DNA from: Odobenus rosmarus divergens
Taxonomy: Eukaryota; Chordata; Mammalia; Carnivora; Odobenidae
DNA length: 64,000 nt
Assembly (NCBI RefSeq): GCF_000321225.1
Contig: NW_004450266.1
Location: forward strand, 7,035,245-7,099,244
Reading direction: 5' to 3'
The position numbers were made by a program, and so were the translations under genes. This document shows, in pieces, positions 34,180 through 45,829 of this stretch. Position 1 is the first letter of the stretch. Each line of letters begins with the position of its first letter. The notes beneath the pieces are model-generated. The model was given only the letters and a program-made list of their open reading frames with translations, was not told the origin of the DNA and did no database searches.

Positions 34180-34690
34180 CATGGTGGTAAGAGAGCCGTT
34201 TCAATTAGCGAGGTCTGCGGTGGGGTGTACGGAAGAAAGAGCAGCCTGCACGCCATGTGTGGTGGATGTTGGGCCATGCTGCCCAGATAAAGCCCTCTGG
34301 GACGAAGGCACTCATCCCCCCAGCTGCAGGGACTGTTGCCGTTGGCTGCTGACAGCTCTCAGTGGAGTCCCTCTCTGGGAATGGCCCTTGGCCAAGAAAG
34401 CTGCCTCACCCAGGGGCAGCCCGCCCACAGCTGCTGCTGCAGAGGGCAGTGAGACTAACTCCCCCAGGTTCAATGCAGGGTATCTGAAGGGCCATCCCAG
34501 CTCGAGAGCTCCCCATGGGGTCGGTGGATGTCCGTGTTGTGATGCATTGAAGTTCAACTCCCCCCTTGATCCAATCTTACTTCCCTTACAAATGCTGATC
34601 CTGGGGACAAACCTAACAAACTTTCTGCACGCATATCTCCCTGGAGTCTGGTCCCAAGAACCCAACCTAATGCATCATGCATTTGCCATT
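34180..34690 (+). repeat. Possible ancient LTR-like repeat
   Basis: CAATGCAGGGTATCTGAAGG, then TTGAAGTTCAACTCCCCCCT and GGTCCCAAGAACCCAACCTA resemble the 3' part of an old dispersed mammalian LTR-type repeat. No retroviral coding sequence is present. Open frames across it (up to 179 codons) are not genes. Confidence 0.35.
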
Positions 34691-35049
34691 CCTGCACAAG
34701 CTCTATCCCTCTATGCCTAGCTAGTAGCTTGTCATTTATGCTCACTCCTCACCAAAGACCTGACGTTAGTTAGCCAATGAGAATACATACTCCATCAGCT
34801 TTCCCTTTTTCACCTCTTTTGCAAGGAAACTCAAAGGTAAGTTCTCCATTTTTTCTTCTCTTGCCTATGTAGACGTAGATTTCTGCTTGAGGCTTGAAGT
34901 CTCTCTAATCTAAAAAGGAGGGCTGGCTCCATTCTGCTCATTTTCAGTCACACTTCCTCCCAGCCTCTAACCCTAGCAGAGATAGCATTTGTCCCTGATT
35001 CAATTTTTGGAGCTGTTCTAAGTTGAAGGTGTCATCAGGAGGGAGAAGA

Positions 35050-35215
35050 GTATATGCTAACAACTCTCATTGGCATGATGCTTTCAAGTTACACGTACAC
35101 ATTTTTTTATAAACAGAGTAACTACTATTATTTCTTTTAAAAGGTACAGAGAGGTTAAATGATTTCTCAACCAACTGCAGAACCTAGACTAGAATCTGGG
35201 TTTCTTGGCCGCTAG
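35050..35215 (-). repeat. MIR
   Basis: GGTACAGAGAGGTTAAATGA and CTAGACTAGAATCTGGGTTT are reversed MIR. Confidence 0.7.
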
Positions 35216-35585
35216 TCATATAGATTCTAGCCACAGGCAGAAACCACTTCACTGGCCTCTGCTTCTCTTTCAGTGTCAGTGTAAGTTTTCTAGAAAACAC
35301 TGAAACACTGGAATTAGCTCAGGGGACTACTTCCCATCTTCCCTTTCTACTCTGGCAAAACCCTGGGGACTTGATAGTGTTCAAGTCCTGAGCCAGGCAC
35401 TGAAGAGCACTGTGGAATGTAGGGGATGATCTAACAATCCAGGGCCAGAATCCCCAGTACAGCCGCACCAAGAGGCCATCTTGTTCCCGTTTGGATCATT
35501 CCTTTGATGGGGAGCTCACTACCTCAAACGATGCCCATTCTGTTTTCCCATCACCTGTACAACTGGAACAATATTATAAAGGATG

Positions 35586-35790
35586 GGGGGCACCTGGGTG
35601 GCTCAGTCGGTTAAGCACCTGACTCTTGATTTCAGCCCAGGTCATAATCTCAGGGTCATGGGATTGAGCCCCAAGTTGGGCTGTGAGCTCTGTGTGGAGT
35701 CTGCTTAAGATTCTCTCCTTCTCCCTCTGCCCCTCTCCCCCACTGTGCACACATGCTCTCTAAGAGAGAAAGAGAGAGAAACTGGAAAAT
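35586..35790 (+). mobile_element. CAN-SINE, older subtype
   Basis: GGCACCTGGGTGGCTCAGTC head, GTGGAGTCTGCTTAAGATTC body and an AGAGAGAAAGAGAGAG tail. No clear target duplication. A MIR tail follows directly. Confidence 0.9.
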
Positions 35791-35860
35791 TTAAATGAGA
35801 TAATGAATGAAAAGCACATAGGGTAGCACCCAGCACATGGTCGTACTCAGTGAATGGAAG
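35791..35860 (+). repeat. MIR 3' end
   Basis: TTAAATGAGATAATGAATGA and CAGCACATGGTCGTACTCAG are MIR tail, directly after the CAN-SINE at 35586. Confidence 0.65.
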
Positions 35861-35964
35861 GAGTTTTTTTTTTCTCTTTCCATTAGACACAGAACAAGAG
35901 TGGAACAGAACTGGCTTGTAGGAAGAGCACCCTCAGCTCCAACCACACTACTCGGGAATCGAGA

Positions 35965-36185
35965 TAGAGCTGGAGAGATCTGGAGTGCAGACCTCTGCTG
36001 CCGGCTACCTACATTTGAGTATGGGCTCTGCCACTTAGCTGTGTAACCTTGGGAAAGTCACTCTGTCACTCTGTGCCTCAATGTCCTCGTTTGCAAGATG
36101 AGGAGAGATGAACGTTACCTACGTCGGGTGCGGAGGAGGGGTTGTCATGTAAATGCTCAAAACTCTACCAGGCACACGGTAACTG
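35965..36185 (+). repeat. MIR, near full length
   Basis: GGGCTCTGCCACTTAGCTGT, CTGTGCCTCAATGTCCTCGT and ACTCTACCAGGCACACGGTA are in order. Confidence 0.85.
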
Positions 36186-36194
36186 TCAGTTGTC

Positions 36195-36325
36195 GGTTCT
36201 GTCATCCTTATCTTCCAGACAAGGAAACTGAGGCCAGAAAATTGAGCCATTTCCACAAAGTCAAACAGCAAATGAGGAACAGAGCCTGGACGGAAATCTT
36301 GGTTTGCCTGAGTCCCAAATACATG
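36195..36325 (-). repeat. MIR
   Basis: CAGACAAGGAAACTGAGGCC and CAAATGAGGAACAGAGCCTG are reversed core, placed tail-to-tail with the previous MIR. Confidence 0.72.
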
Positions 36326-36339
36326 AGCTTTCTTTCATA

Positions 36340-37395
36340 TAACGTTACTTCTGCCATTCCTTTTGCTCTTTTTTAAGAAGAGGAGGAAGGACAGAACAGA
36401 GTCATAAGGAATTCTGCCAGAGAAGCTGGCACATTGTGCTCATTGGAGGAAGGAGCGTGTTCCTAGAGGCGTGGCTAAGTGAATCTGGGAGTCATGTCCT
36501 GGGGCAGGCAGGAGAGCACACTGCCCGCCTGCTGGAGGCACACGCCAGGGACCGGGGCCGAACACACCATCTCCTGCTCCCCGGTCAACCGCCACAGCAA
36601 CATCAGGGCCTTCGCTTTGGCCGCGGTGGGAAGGACAGACACGTTGCCGAGCCCCATGTGGCTGTGTGACCGGTGACATGTGGGTGACTCTGAGGCCCTG
36701 GAAGGGATGAGGAAGCACCACAAGCCCTTCTTGAAGGCGAAAACCATTTCAGCTCTGTGCAGCCGTGGTTGAGAGGTTGGCACGGGCCCCGTGCACCGGA
36801 GTCAGGATGCAGCTGGTATGGGGCATTTTGGCTCTGCACAAAGGAAGGCTTGCGAGCAGGAGTGACATTCAAAATATTTAAGAACTGATATGACACAGAC
36901 AGCAACCGATCAGAACAGGCATGATGGCCAGTGAGAACAGATGTGGGCTGTAAACCAACAGTCTGGCTAGGGGAGTACATCCCAGGCGAACGTCAGTCTG
37001 GCAACAGAGAAGCCCAATGTGGGAACAAGAAGAGGATCAACGGGTGGGGGCCCAGGTGCCAACAGAGAATTGTCCACCTATCTCCAAAGCAAGTCCCAGG
37101 GAGAAGTCCACGAGGCCCCCAGGGCTCTGTAGATCATGGTTTCCAAGGAAAGAGGAAGGGCCTCTTGGCTATGGAGGAAAAGAGTTAAGGGCCTCAGGTT
37201 CCAGCTCCCAGGCTCAGCAGCACCACCGTCTTTGGGATGCACAGGTCCAGCCTCCAGAAGGGCAAAGCCCCGAGCCCACCCGAAGACTTGTCCACAAAGG
37301 CTCTCACTGATATGTCATCATGTCATTCTGCTTACTTTTCTCTTGGCCACAGAGTGTTCACTCGTGTATCCCTAAACAGTTGTTCTTGTTCTAGC
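36340..37395. other. Unique sequence with a CpG-richer patch
   Basis: The 36.53-36.68 kb patch is locally richer in CG (for example TTTGGCCGCGGTGGGAAGG) than its surroundings, but is too short for a convincing CpG island. No exon is supported. Confidence 0.4.
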
Positions 37396-37413
37396 ATTTA
37401 TTTATTTTTATTT

Positions 37414-37448
<35 letters not shown>

Positions 37449-37450
37449 TT
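37396..37450. repeat. (TTTA)n microsatellite at an L1 tail
   Basis: About 13 TTTA units (with TTTTTA variants) sit where the antisense L1 A-tail should be. Confidence 0.93.
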
Positions 37451-38003
37451 AATAATTTTTTTATTGTTATGTTAACCACCATACATTACATCATTAGTTT
37501 TTGATGCAGTGTTCCATGATTCATTGTTTGTGCATAACACCCAGTGCTCCACGCAGAATGTGCCCTCTTTAATACCCATCACCAGGCTAACCCATCCCCC
37601 CACCCCCCTCCCCTCTAGAACCCTCAGTTTGTTTTTCAGAGTCCATCGTCTCTCATGGTTCGTCTCCCCCTCCGACTTACTCCCCTTCATTCTTCCCCTC
37701 CTGCTATCTTCTTCTTCTTCTTCTTTTTTTCCTTAACATATATTGCATTATTTGTTTCAGAAGTACAGATCTGTGATTCAACAGTCTTTCACAATTCACA
37801 GCGCTCACCATAGCACATACCCTCCCCGATGTCTATCACCCAGCCACCCCATCCCTCCCACCCCCCACCACTCCAGCAACCCTCAGCTTGTTTCCTGAGA
37901 TTAAGAATTCCTCATATCAGTGAGGTCATATGATACATGTCTTTCTCTGACTGACTTATTTCACTCAGCATAACACCCTCCAGTTCCATCCACGTCGTTG
38001 CAG
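37396..38003 (-). mobile_element. L1 3'UTR, antisense, carnivore type
   Basis: From the left: (TTTA)n tail, TTTTTATTGTTATGTTAACC, GTGTTCCATGATTCATTGTT, a CTT-rich stretch, ACATATATTGCATTATTTGT, and CCCTCCAGTTCCATCCACGT at the truncation point. It is little diverged and looks recent. Target duplications are not obvious. Confidence 0.9.
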
Positions 38004-38734
38004 GCATGCGGAGGGAGCCCCAGCCTGGTCAAGATTCAACAGCTGGAATCCTAGTCCCACCTTGGCAGCCCCCAGAGCCATTCCAAGCCCCCCTCTTTCC
38101 CAGCTCAAAGCTGCCTCCCTGGTGCTTGCTAACCTTTCACTTAAAAACACATGCTCCTGTTACCCTTTGGACAAAGTCACAAGGGGTCAATTATCTTGTG
38201 GCAATGAAGGAGGAGTACCATTTCTTCGGCTTGCATAAGATGAGGCTTCACATGATGAAATAAATCACTGGCCTGTGAGGTCTTGTGGGAAGGTACTAGA
38301 AGGGAAGGCCCTCCCTTGAGAGCAACGCACGAAGACCTGTCCCCTCACCCAGCCTCACCCGCCAATGAGTCTGCGGGCACACTTGCCAAGCCTAAGAAAT
38401 TCCCCTGGAAAGTGCCACTGAAACACTTCACCCCTGCTCTTCCTGGACCTCAAAAGGTTGTGCCTGATGTTGACTTTGCCCCACTTGTGTCTTATAAATC
38501 CAGTCTACTTTCCTGTTAGTTATTAGTGGCTCTTCCTACTGTCTTTGATACATGACCATGGCCTCCTGGCCTTCACTAGCTTTGTCCCCAGGATTTGAGT
38601 GACAGCTTCAGGAATTTACCAAAGGAGTCATGGGCATGGGCCGTGGCTATGTGGTCCACTGGCACATCTAGGGGAGGCCAGAACATCCTGGCAAAGCAAA
38701 ACATGGCAGCTTAGCACCATGTTCTCGGGTCAGT

Positions 38735-38945
38735 AAGCTGGGCTCCCACCTCCAGCTTTGCCACCTAACAGATGGATAACCTATGAAAGTTACCCAAACG
38801 TTTCAAGCCTCTGTTTTCTATAGTGGAAAATGGTTATAATATTAGTATCTATCTTATAGGGTTATTTTAAGAAGCAAAATAATTTATACAAAGCACTTAG
38901 CACTGTCGAGCACAAGGTCAGCAATCAGGAAAGTTGGTCATTATT
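38735..38945 (+). repeat. MIR
   Basis: TCTTATAGGGTTATTTTAAG and AAAGCACTTAGCACTGTCGA fit the MIR 3' half. Confidence 0.78.
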
Positions 38946-38964
38946 AATATAGTTGGTCCTTCCA

Positions 38965-39095
38965 ATATTTATAGATTAGTTGCCATAGACCCTGTATCCT
39001 GCTAGGGGCTAAAGTTCTAGTGTCTGCCCTCAAGAACCTCACCATTTAGTGCGAGAAGACCACAACCAACAATTAGGATGCACTATGATAAATGC
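38965..39095 (-). repeat. Ancient interspersed repeat (L2/MIR-type end)
   Basis: TAGTTGCCATAGACCCTGTA and CTGCCCTCAAGAACCTCACC identify a diverged copy. Confidence 0.42.
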
Positions 39096-39189
39096 TTTAC
39101 TAATAATTACTTTCAAAAGCACCATCACTAAAAGGTGACAACCATTTTTTGCTAGTCATCGTGTGTTATACACTTTATATATGATGAGA

Positions 39190-39385
39190 GCATAAACTTT
39201 TTGGTCCAAACACCTGGGCTCAAATCCCAGCATTATCACCGAATACCTGAGTACTCTCTGGCATGTTAAGTTCTTTGAAATAGCTTATCTGGAAAAATGG
39301 AGGTAAAAATTAGAAAAAAGAAAGTATATCTAAGATGTTACCATACTGCCTTGCACCTAGTAAGGTGTTTAATAAATGTCTTTTA
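39190..39385 (+). repeat. MIR
   Basis: ACCTGGGCTCAAATCCCAGC and AAGGTGTTTAATAAATGTCT bracket a MIR. Confidence 0.75.
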
Positions 39386-39394
39386 TTAAGGGTC

Positions 39395-41454
39395 ATTAAG
39401 GGTGTTGGAAGAGCTAATGTGGGCTATTGTCCCAGTCCTGGAGGGTCCGTCTGGGTAGGTATAAAGGTCAAGGCAGGACACCCACCCAGGATGTGCGGCA
39501 GCACTGTGATGTTCAGTAGCCCGTCTGGTGTGGAGCCAGTTCTGAGCCAACGGCTGGAGCCATAGGGACCAGAGGTTGGCCACTCCAGTGGAGTTGCGAG
39601 GAAGAACTAGGCAGAATATTCCAAGTAGGGCAGGTCCTCCAGGACCAAGAGAAATTGAGTGTGTTGGTGTAGTAAGAAGCCACGCTAGGAGTCAAATGTA
39701 GGCCTGTTATATTATAGAAGGCATGAGTATCCCAGCCTGGGGGACTCTGCTCCCACAGCCAGGGGCTTCTCTACAGACCACAAACACTGGCTATCCCCCC
39801 GCTGCACACTCAACCCCATGCCAGGTACCCCCATGCTGCGTACTGTGGGGGTGAGCAAGGACGATGCAGGCATAACTCTGCACCTGAAAGAACACACTAC
39901 TTCTGAAAAGGAGCCATGCAAATCAGAACACACCAGCCCCAGAACTGAGCCAGGGCACAAAGAACCAAATTGCACCGACTCACACCTGTTTACACGAATG
40001 AACATTCTTGCAGCACGGTTTGATAAGCCTGTTGCCAAGCCTGCCAAGCTTCCTGTCACAGAGCACTTCACTCCTAGCTCAGGAAAGATAATCACTCTGG
40101 GAACCAGCTTCCTTAGGAGACCTGGCAGAAGGCTTTCAGTCCACAGTGAAACCTACCTTTCAACAGAGCTTCTCCTCCTCCCATGTCAGACAAGGGGAAA
40201 CCCAATCCCTAAAGGAAAGGGTTTGCACACACACAGTACTGCCGGGTGTCACTGGCTGTAAGTGACCCTCCGGGAAAGGAAGGAGCCCTGATCTCTCTCT
40301 CGGCTTGGAGCACCTCCTAAACAAAGACCCTAAAGTCTCCTGCTGGAACAACATGAGATGCAGGATGCTCAGATTCCAGGCACACCCGCAAGTATCATCT
40401 GTCAATCCTGACACCAGCCCTGTCTGTGTCGGGTCCAAGCGGAGAGATCAGACAAGCAGCAGGGTAGGGCGGGTGCGGGGGGAGAGGAGGAAGGGGGAGA
40501 AACGGCTTTGGAGAGATCACTACAAATAGTCGGAGTTTTTATCTGACACTAAAGAACAGGGCAAGGGAGAGCTGTGTGATCCAAGCTGGGATGAAAGCAA
40601 GGCTGGCCTCTGCCTCGTAATATAAGAGTTTAATGATACTTAATAAAAGCCCATTTCTTGGTCCTGTTGAAAAATTACAGCCATGTTTCTTTTTTTCCAT
40701 ATAAATTGCTTCCTAGAGATTAAGTGCACACACACACACACACACACACACTCCTTACAGATTCCACACCCCATACTCGCACACCTGCATTCTCCATAAA
40801 TCCCGCACATCCTGTATATCACACACATGTCAGTACATCTTCATCAAGCATAGCTACAATTCATGACACACAGACATACTATAAAGCAGGAAAACCTGTC
40901 CCGGTCCCTGAGGTTATTCATGCACCCTTTGAAATTGCAGACTTTGAGGGAGCCCAAGAGCTTCTTGCTCAAGTTGTCATCCCCACAAACAAACAGCACA
41001 ACCTCTAATCCATATCATTCTCCACGTCTTGCCTGAAGCCAGGCAACTCTGCAAAAGCTGGCATTACCAGGATCATCAAGCTTTGGTGGAGAGCAACAGC
41101 ATTCAGTAGGGTCACTGCGGAAGAAGGGGTCTGTGCCCCTCTGGCTCAGGGTGGATTCCCTCTGATATGCTGAGTACCAGCCACCTGGAGGTGGCCCTGG
41201 GCCTCTGCCAGGGGGCATAATTTTTTTCTGGCTATCAACTTACCCAGAGCCCAAGGCTGCCTTTCATTCTCAGTCAGAGACGGCGTTGCTTTCTGGAATC
41301 ATTAGCTAGATACAAGAAAGTACCCCTTAGCCAAAAAGTATCCTTCCACCAGCATGGGCTCCCTCCCGGTGCTGATCTCCCCGGTGTTTTACTCACTGCT
41401 AAGGGGTAGGGTTCAAAGGCTAAAGGCTAAAGGTAGAACAGTTTGCTGTTACCG
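39395..41454. other. Mostly unique sequence
   Basis: Holds the (CA)n at 40727. A 147-codon frame (39818-40261) has no recognised domain. One ATGCAAAT octamer lies at about 39915. Confidence 0.45.
40727..40751. repeat. (CA)n microsatellite
   Basis: About 12 CA units. Confidence 0.93.
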
Positions 41455-41640
41455 GAAGCAAATGCTTTGGAGTTGGGAAATCTGGTTTCAAGGTCAGCTC
41501 TAACCCTTCCTCACTGTATGGCCTTGCCAACTCCCCGAGCCATTATTTTCTTCGTGGCAAAATGGCAATAACAGCTTCTTTCCATCTTACGGAGTTTGGG
41601 GGAAGATCACAAAATGCCCTACAGACTGTAAACTCCAAAG
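41455..41640 (+). repeat. MIR
   Basis: TCACTGTATGGCCTTGCCAA and TTCTTCGTGGCAAAATGGCA are degraded MIR core. Confidence 0.65.
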
Positions 41641-41699
41641 CAGATGTTAGAGATTTTCACGATGAGACAGTAATGAGGAAATGAAGGCACTCATAAATT

Positions 41700-41795
41700 G
41701 GTCTGTGAGTGCCTCCAGGGCAAAGCCTGTGTTGTATGTATCTTGTTATCCTTAGTGCCTGGCACAGAGGACTGACACCAAATATTCTGGGGAAA
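41700..41795 (+). mobile_element. LINE2 3' end
   Basis: CTCCAGGGCAAAGCCTGTGT and TAGTGCCTGGCACAGAGGAC are L2 3'-end motifs. Confidence 0.65.
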
Positions 41796-41814
41796 AAATG
41801 GTTTGAAAGAACCA

Positions 41815-41885
41815 GTAAGCCTGTGAGTTAAGTGGCTTGTGCAAGGTCACAAAACAGCTGATGGTGGGACTGAAACGCAGCTCCC
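41815..41885 (-). repeat. MIR fragment
   Basis: GTGGCTTGTGCAAGGTCACA and ATGGTGGGACTGAAACGCAG are reversed core. Confidence 0.6.
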
Positions 41886-42224
41886 CTCACCCCCTCGTCC
41901 CAGGCCCTCTGTTCTAGATGCACCAAACTGTTGGGTCTCTGGAAGGGTCAGTGATGTCAAACTAGCCACAGTGTGGGCCAGGTTTTAATGAGCCCTACCA
42001 TTCCCCGGGAAAGATCCACTACAGGCAGGCAATGCCCAGGAAGCCTTCACAAACTTGCTTGTTAAACATTCCAACTTAACAGTGAAAACAGACAGAAACT
42101 ACAGGGCAAATCATATCCAAATGCCTCAAACCAACTCATCTTATTTCCTGTCTTGAATTGCACACATCAGAAAAGTCACGAGATTGGGACAATGAGCCTG
42201 CAGAGATTTTGGTTGCGGAAACTA

Positions 42225-42360
42225 GCAGCATATCTTGTTTCCAGCTCACTTTCAGCATTATCACTTACCTACTGACCAACTGTCCGGGAGATCACTAGCC
42301 CTCTCTGAGTCTCAGTTTTTCCATCTGCAAAACAAGAAGACGATCGCAATTAATCCCTTG
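42225..42360 (+). repeat. MIR
   Basis: CTAGCCCTCTCTGAGTCTCA and TTTTTCCATCTGCAAAACAA are MIR core. Confidence 0.68.
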
Positions 42361-42364
42361 AGAC

Positions 42365-43084
42365 CACTGGACTAAAATGCATCAGAGTTTTAATACCTTG
42401 TATCAGTTCCCAACTGCTTATGATCCCACATAACCGGGGAAATTGCTAATGGTCAGGGGCTGGAAGGGCATTATTTAAAAAATGAAGTATGATAATTAAT
42501 AGTTATGTGTCACGCAGGGCGCCAATGGTGTTCAACCCTCAGTACAGAAAATTCAGCCTTTCCATCATTTTGGCACTTATTTTTCTTTTTCATAAATGTA
42601 AAAATGCAAAAGACCACTGAAATACCAGGAGAAATAAAGCAAACAAAAATGTCACCACCTCAACATACTCATGCTCAACATTTTAGGGTATTTTTCCAGT
42701 TTTTCTCTTCTAATGCACAGAGTTCACCATTTTGCAAAGCAGGGACCACGAAGGTGTACTATACTGAAAAGTCACACGCAGATCACCATGCTCCCCGCCC
42801 TACCCCCTGGAACCCCCAGTATTATACCTCGACTGTTGTTCACATTATTAACTCTTTTTTATTCCGACATCAGCTTTGTTGGCTTCCCCAAGACTCCTGG
42901 GCCCTGGTCAGGTCTCCGGCAGGCACTGTACACAGCAGAGCCCAGGGGAAGGAAGAGCCAGTGACAAGAGGGACCCTGGGCTGGTCTCTCACCAGTCTGG
43001 GTTCAGTTACCTCATCTGCAAAATAAGGAAACTAAACTGGCCCATCCCAGAGATCACTTTTACCTTAAAAACACAAAGCTAAGG
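42365..43084. other. Unique or decayed sequence
   Basis: AT-rich first half, possibly an old LINE remnant I cannot name. The 173-codon frame 42505-43026 is not supported as a gene. Confidence 0.4.
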
Positions 43085-43255
43085 AAACGTGAAGGAAACA
43101 TATATTTGAATCCCTACTATGTGACAATGAGTCCGTACTGTTGAGCTGGTAATATCTACGGATATTATCTCCTGAGCCTCTTAGCCACCCTGGGAAATCT
43201 TCCAGACAAGAAAACTGCAACTCAGGGAGGTTCTGAGGTCCATCCAAGACCCACT
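43085..43255 (-). repeat. MIR
   Basis: TGAATCCCTACTATGTGACA and AGAAAACTGCAACTCAGGGA fit reversed MIR. Confidence 0.68.
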
Positions 43256-43259
43256 GCAA

Positions 43260-44639
43260 TCATGTTGGCACCACTTGCCCAATTTTTGCCATAGTGATGT
43301 CTCACCTCTACTATCGTTAACTAATTTTTCCAAGTTGATTCACATTTTTTGCTTAACTTTATTTTAATGGATTTTTTTCTTAAAAAGTTTCTGCTGCACT
43401 TTATTTCCCCACCCCCTTCTCTCTAAAGGCCCACTGAAAGGCAATCTTTCAACTCAGATGGATTCTCTAATAGCAAAATGGTTGCTAACAGCTTAAAGGA
43501 ATTTTTAGTCATGACCATTCTATATACAAATCTCTATGAAGTCATAGGTTTGAAGTGTTGTTTTTATGTTTTTTTCTAATACTCATTAAAATAAATAACT
43601 TTTGAAGTTCAGAATGCTCATCTCTGTACTTCCCAGCGATGCCCCTACTTTGTCTTGGGAAGGCTGGTTTAGGGGTCTCTCGTCATGCTGCAGCCAGACC
43701 TTGGAACATAGGTCTGTCCTATTTCAAAGCTGAAATGTCAAAAGCATCTAATGCTTACTGAATGTCAGGAAAGTTGCCTGAGGTCACATAGCCCAGAACC
43801 GAAGGAACTGGGACTTGGGGGCCCCCACTGGCTCACTTCCGACCCTGGGCTCTGTGGGTATTTTCAGTTTCCTCTCCACCGCTCTGCAGACCCCCAATTT
43901 GCAACTCTGTGGCATCAAGCCCCCAATTAAGTTCTGTTTCCAAGTCAAGGCAGGGTCATCCTGTTTTGTTAGGTCGCCAGCTCTTCCATAAAGTGACTAG
44001 ATTGTATCAATGCATATTTAAGTTCCCAAAAGGGCACTTGGGTAAGAAGCTGCAGAATTTCTAAAACCAAGTTTAGAAAATGTGAAGTGAAAGTGATTCT
44101 TTATTCAAAGATCCAAGATAGTAACCAAGGAAACAAGAAAGGGCTGATAACATAATATCCAGGAATGCCATTGCCACTGCAAATGAGCAGAAGAGCCCAA
44201 GCGAGTCATGGGAAGTGGGAGAAAGTGGTGGAGTGACTGTACTGGGCACTGATCGAACCTGGTGTTGGGTATCTTTCTAGAGCTCTAGGCTTCTGTTTCC
44301 TGTCATCTGGCTGAAAATTAATTGGCATGAATTTTTTATGACCAGAGAGCAAAGAGACTCAAAGGCCTGGCAGAACGGGCTCAGACTTTCTGGAGAGTTC
44401 CCCATTTCTCATGAATACAAGCTACAAAGTTGTGCAGACACAGGAAAGCAATGATTTTTCATTCTTGGGCTGACACCTCTTCCATGAAGTCTCCCGCTAG
44501 CTGGAGTCAGGATAAGTCACCCTCGCTTGGCTTCCCTTCCAGGGACTCTAATTAAAATCTCTGTTACACTGCAGTTACTCTTTTCTCTTCTTCTAAAGGA
44601 TTATTTCTTTCTGTTTACCCAAACTGATTAAATATAATA
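43260..44639. other. Unique AT-rich sequence
   Basis: No element or gene recognised. There is a weak MIR-like phrase near 43765-43800. Confidence 0.4.
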
Positions 44640-44940
44640 AAAACTCACCTACCACTAGCAATATGATTTTAGACAGGCTTCCTCCCAAACCTTGTTGTAT
44701 ACATACCCCCACGCACATTCACATACATGCACGTCCAGATACTTTATAAAATGGGATCCTATTATACACACTAATTTTTATCTTTTTTAAAGGGTTACAT
44801 AAATGCACAATTAATCCTATTAATGTACATATAGGTGTCTTCATTTTTTCACTAGTGAAAATACTCTAATATTTTTGTACGTGTATCTCTTTGTGGTTGC
44901 TTGATTGTACACTTAGACTATACTGCTTAACATATTTTAA

Positions 44941-45158
44941 AAAGATTTTATTTATTTATTTTAGAGAGAGAGAGAGAGACAGTGAGCAGGTGGAAGGTCA
45001 GAGGGGAAGGGAGAGGCAGAGGAAGAGGGAAAGAATCCCAAGCAGACTCCATGATAACGCAGAGCCCCACGCGGGGTCCGATCTCAGGATCCCGAAATCA
45101 TGATCTGGGCTGAAGTCAAGAGCCAGACGCTTAACCAGGTGAGCCACCCAGGTGCCCC
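44941..45158 (-). mobile_element. CAN-SINE, first of three at one target
   Basis: Tail AAAGATTTTATTTATTTATTT and GAGCCACCCAGGTGCCCC head. Flanked by ACTGCTTAACATATTTTAA (44922-44940) and ACTGCTTAACATTTTTTAA (45159-45177). Confidence 0.93.
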
Positions 45159-45177
45159 ACTGCTTAACATTTTTTAA

Positions 45178-45284
45178 AAAATATTTTATTTTTAAGTAAT
45201 CTCTACACCCAGCATGGGGCTCGAATCATGACCCTGAGATCAAGAGTCACATGCTCCACTGATTGAGCCAGCCAGGCTCCCCTT
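45178..45284 (-). mobile_element. CAN-SINE fragment, second of three at one target
   Basis: A short copy: an AT-rich tail, CATGGGGCTCGAATCATGACC, and the head GATTGAGCCAGCCAGGCTCC. It lies between the second and third iterations of the TGCTTRACATTTTTTAA target. Confidence 0.85.
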
Positions 45285-45306
45285 TATTGCTTGACATTTT
45301 TTAAAA

Positions 45307-45449
45307 AAGATTTTATTTATTTATTTTGAGAGAGAGAGCAAGCATGGGAGTGGGCATGAGGGGTAGAAGGAGAGAGAGAATCCCAAAGAGATTCCACGCA
45401 GAGCCCAACGTGGGGCTTGATCCCACGACCCTGAGATCATGATCTGATA
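45307..45449 (-). mobile_element. CAN-SINE fragment, third of three at one target
   Basis: Tail and body are present (GATTTTATTTATTTATTTTG, then CGTGGGGCTTGATCCC), but the tRNA head is missing after ATGATCTGA. AGCTTGACATTTTTAAG at 45450 is a fourth, diverged iteration of the target. Confidence 0.83.
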
Positions 45450-45829
45450 GCTTGACATTTTTAAGAAATTTGTAACTGCCCCCACAAAAGACTGTGTCAC
45501 TTTCAATTTCTACCAGCAGCACAGAGGCATGCCAATTCTTCATGATCTCATCAGTTTTAGGCACTAATGTGCTTTTTTATCTTTGTCAATGTGATAGTTA
45601 AATGGAGCCTAGTTATTTTAGTCTGCATTTTTGGATATCAGTTGAACATCTGTTTCTATGCTTCTTGGCCATTTGCAATTCTTCTTTTAGGAAGTGCACA
45701 TTCACAGTCCTTTGCCCATTGCTTGGTTGGGTGTTAGCCTCTTTCCTGTTTGGTACATAGAGTTTGCCATTGGTCTCTTGCCTTGACTCTTAATTTCAGC
45801 TTTCTTCCAGTGAGTTCCATCACAGTAAA

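Larger units (their letters stand above)
44640..45760 (-). mobile_element. Old L1 remnant, antisense, split by three CAN-SINEs
   Basis: The AT-rich left part (44640-44921) and the right part (45450-45760, with CTTGGCCATTTGCAATTCTT and CAGTCCTTTGCCCATTGCTT) resemble an old L1 3' region read backwards. The SINE cluster lies between. The left part is less certain. Confidence 0.6.

Noticed and set aside
34181..34720. 179-codon open frame
   Set aside because: It lies across a probable old dispersed repeat and shows no protein family resemblance.
37396..37450. CRISPR-like or satellite array from the regular TTTA repeat
   Set aside because: It is a simple tetranucleotide expansion at the tail of an L1, with no spacers.
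39818..40261. 147-codon plus-strand frame
   Set aside because: No domain, no upstream promoter features and no spliced context; length is within chance expectation for 64 kb on six frames.
42505..43026. 173-codon open frame
   Set aside because: AT-rich, mixed composition and no domain; alternative frames overlap it.
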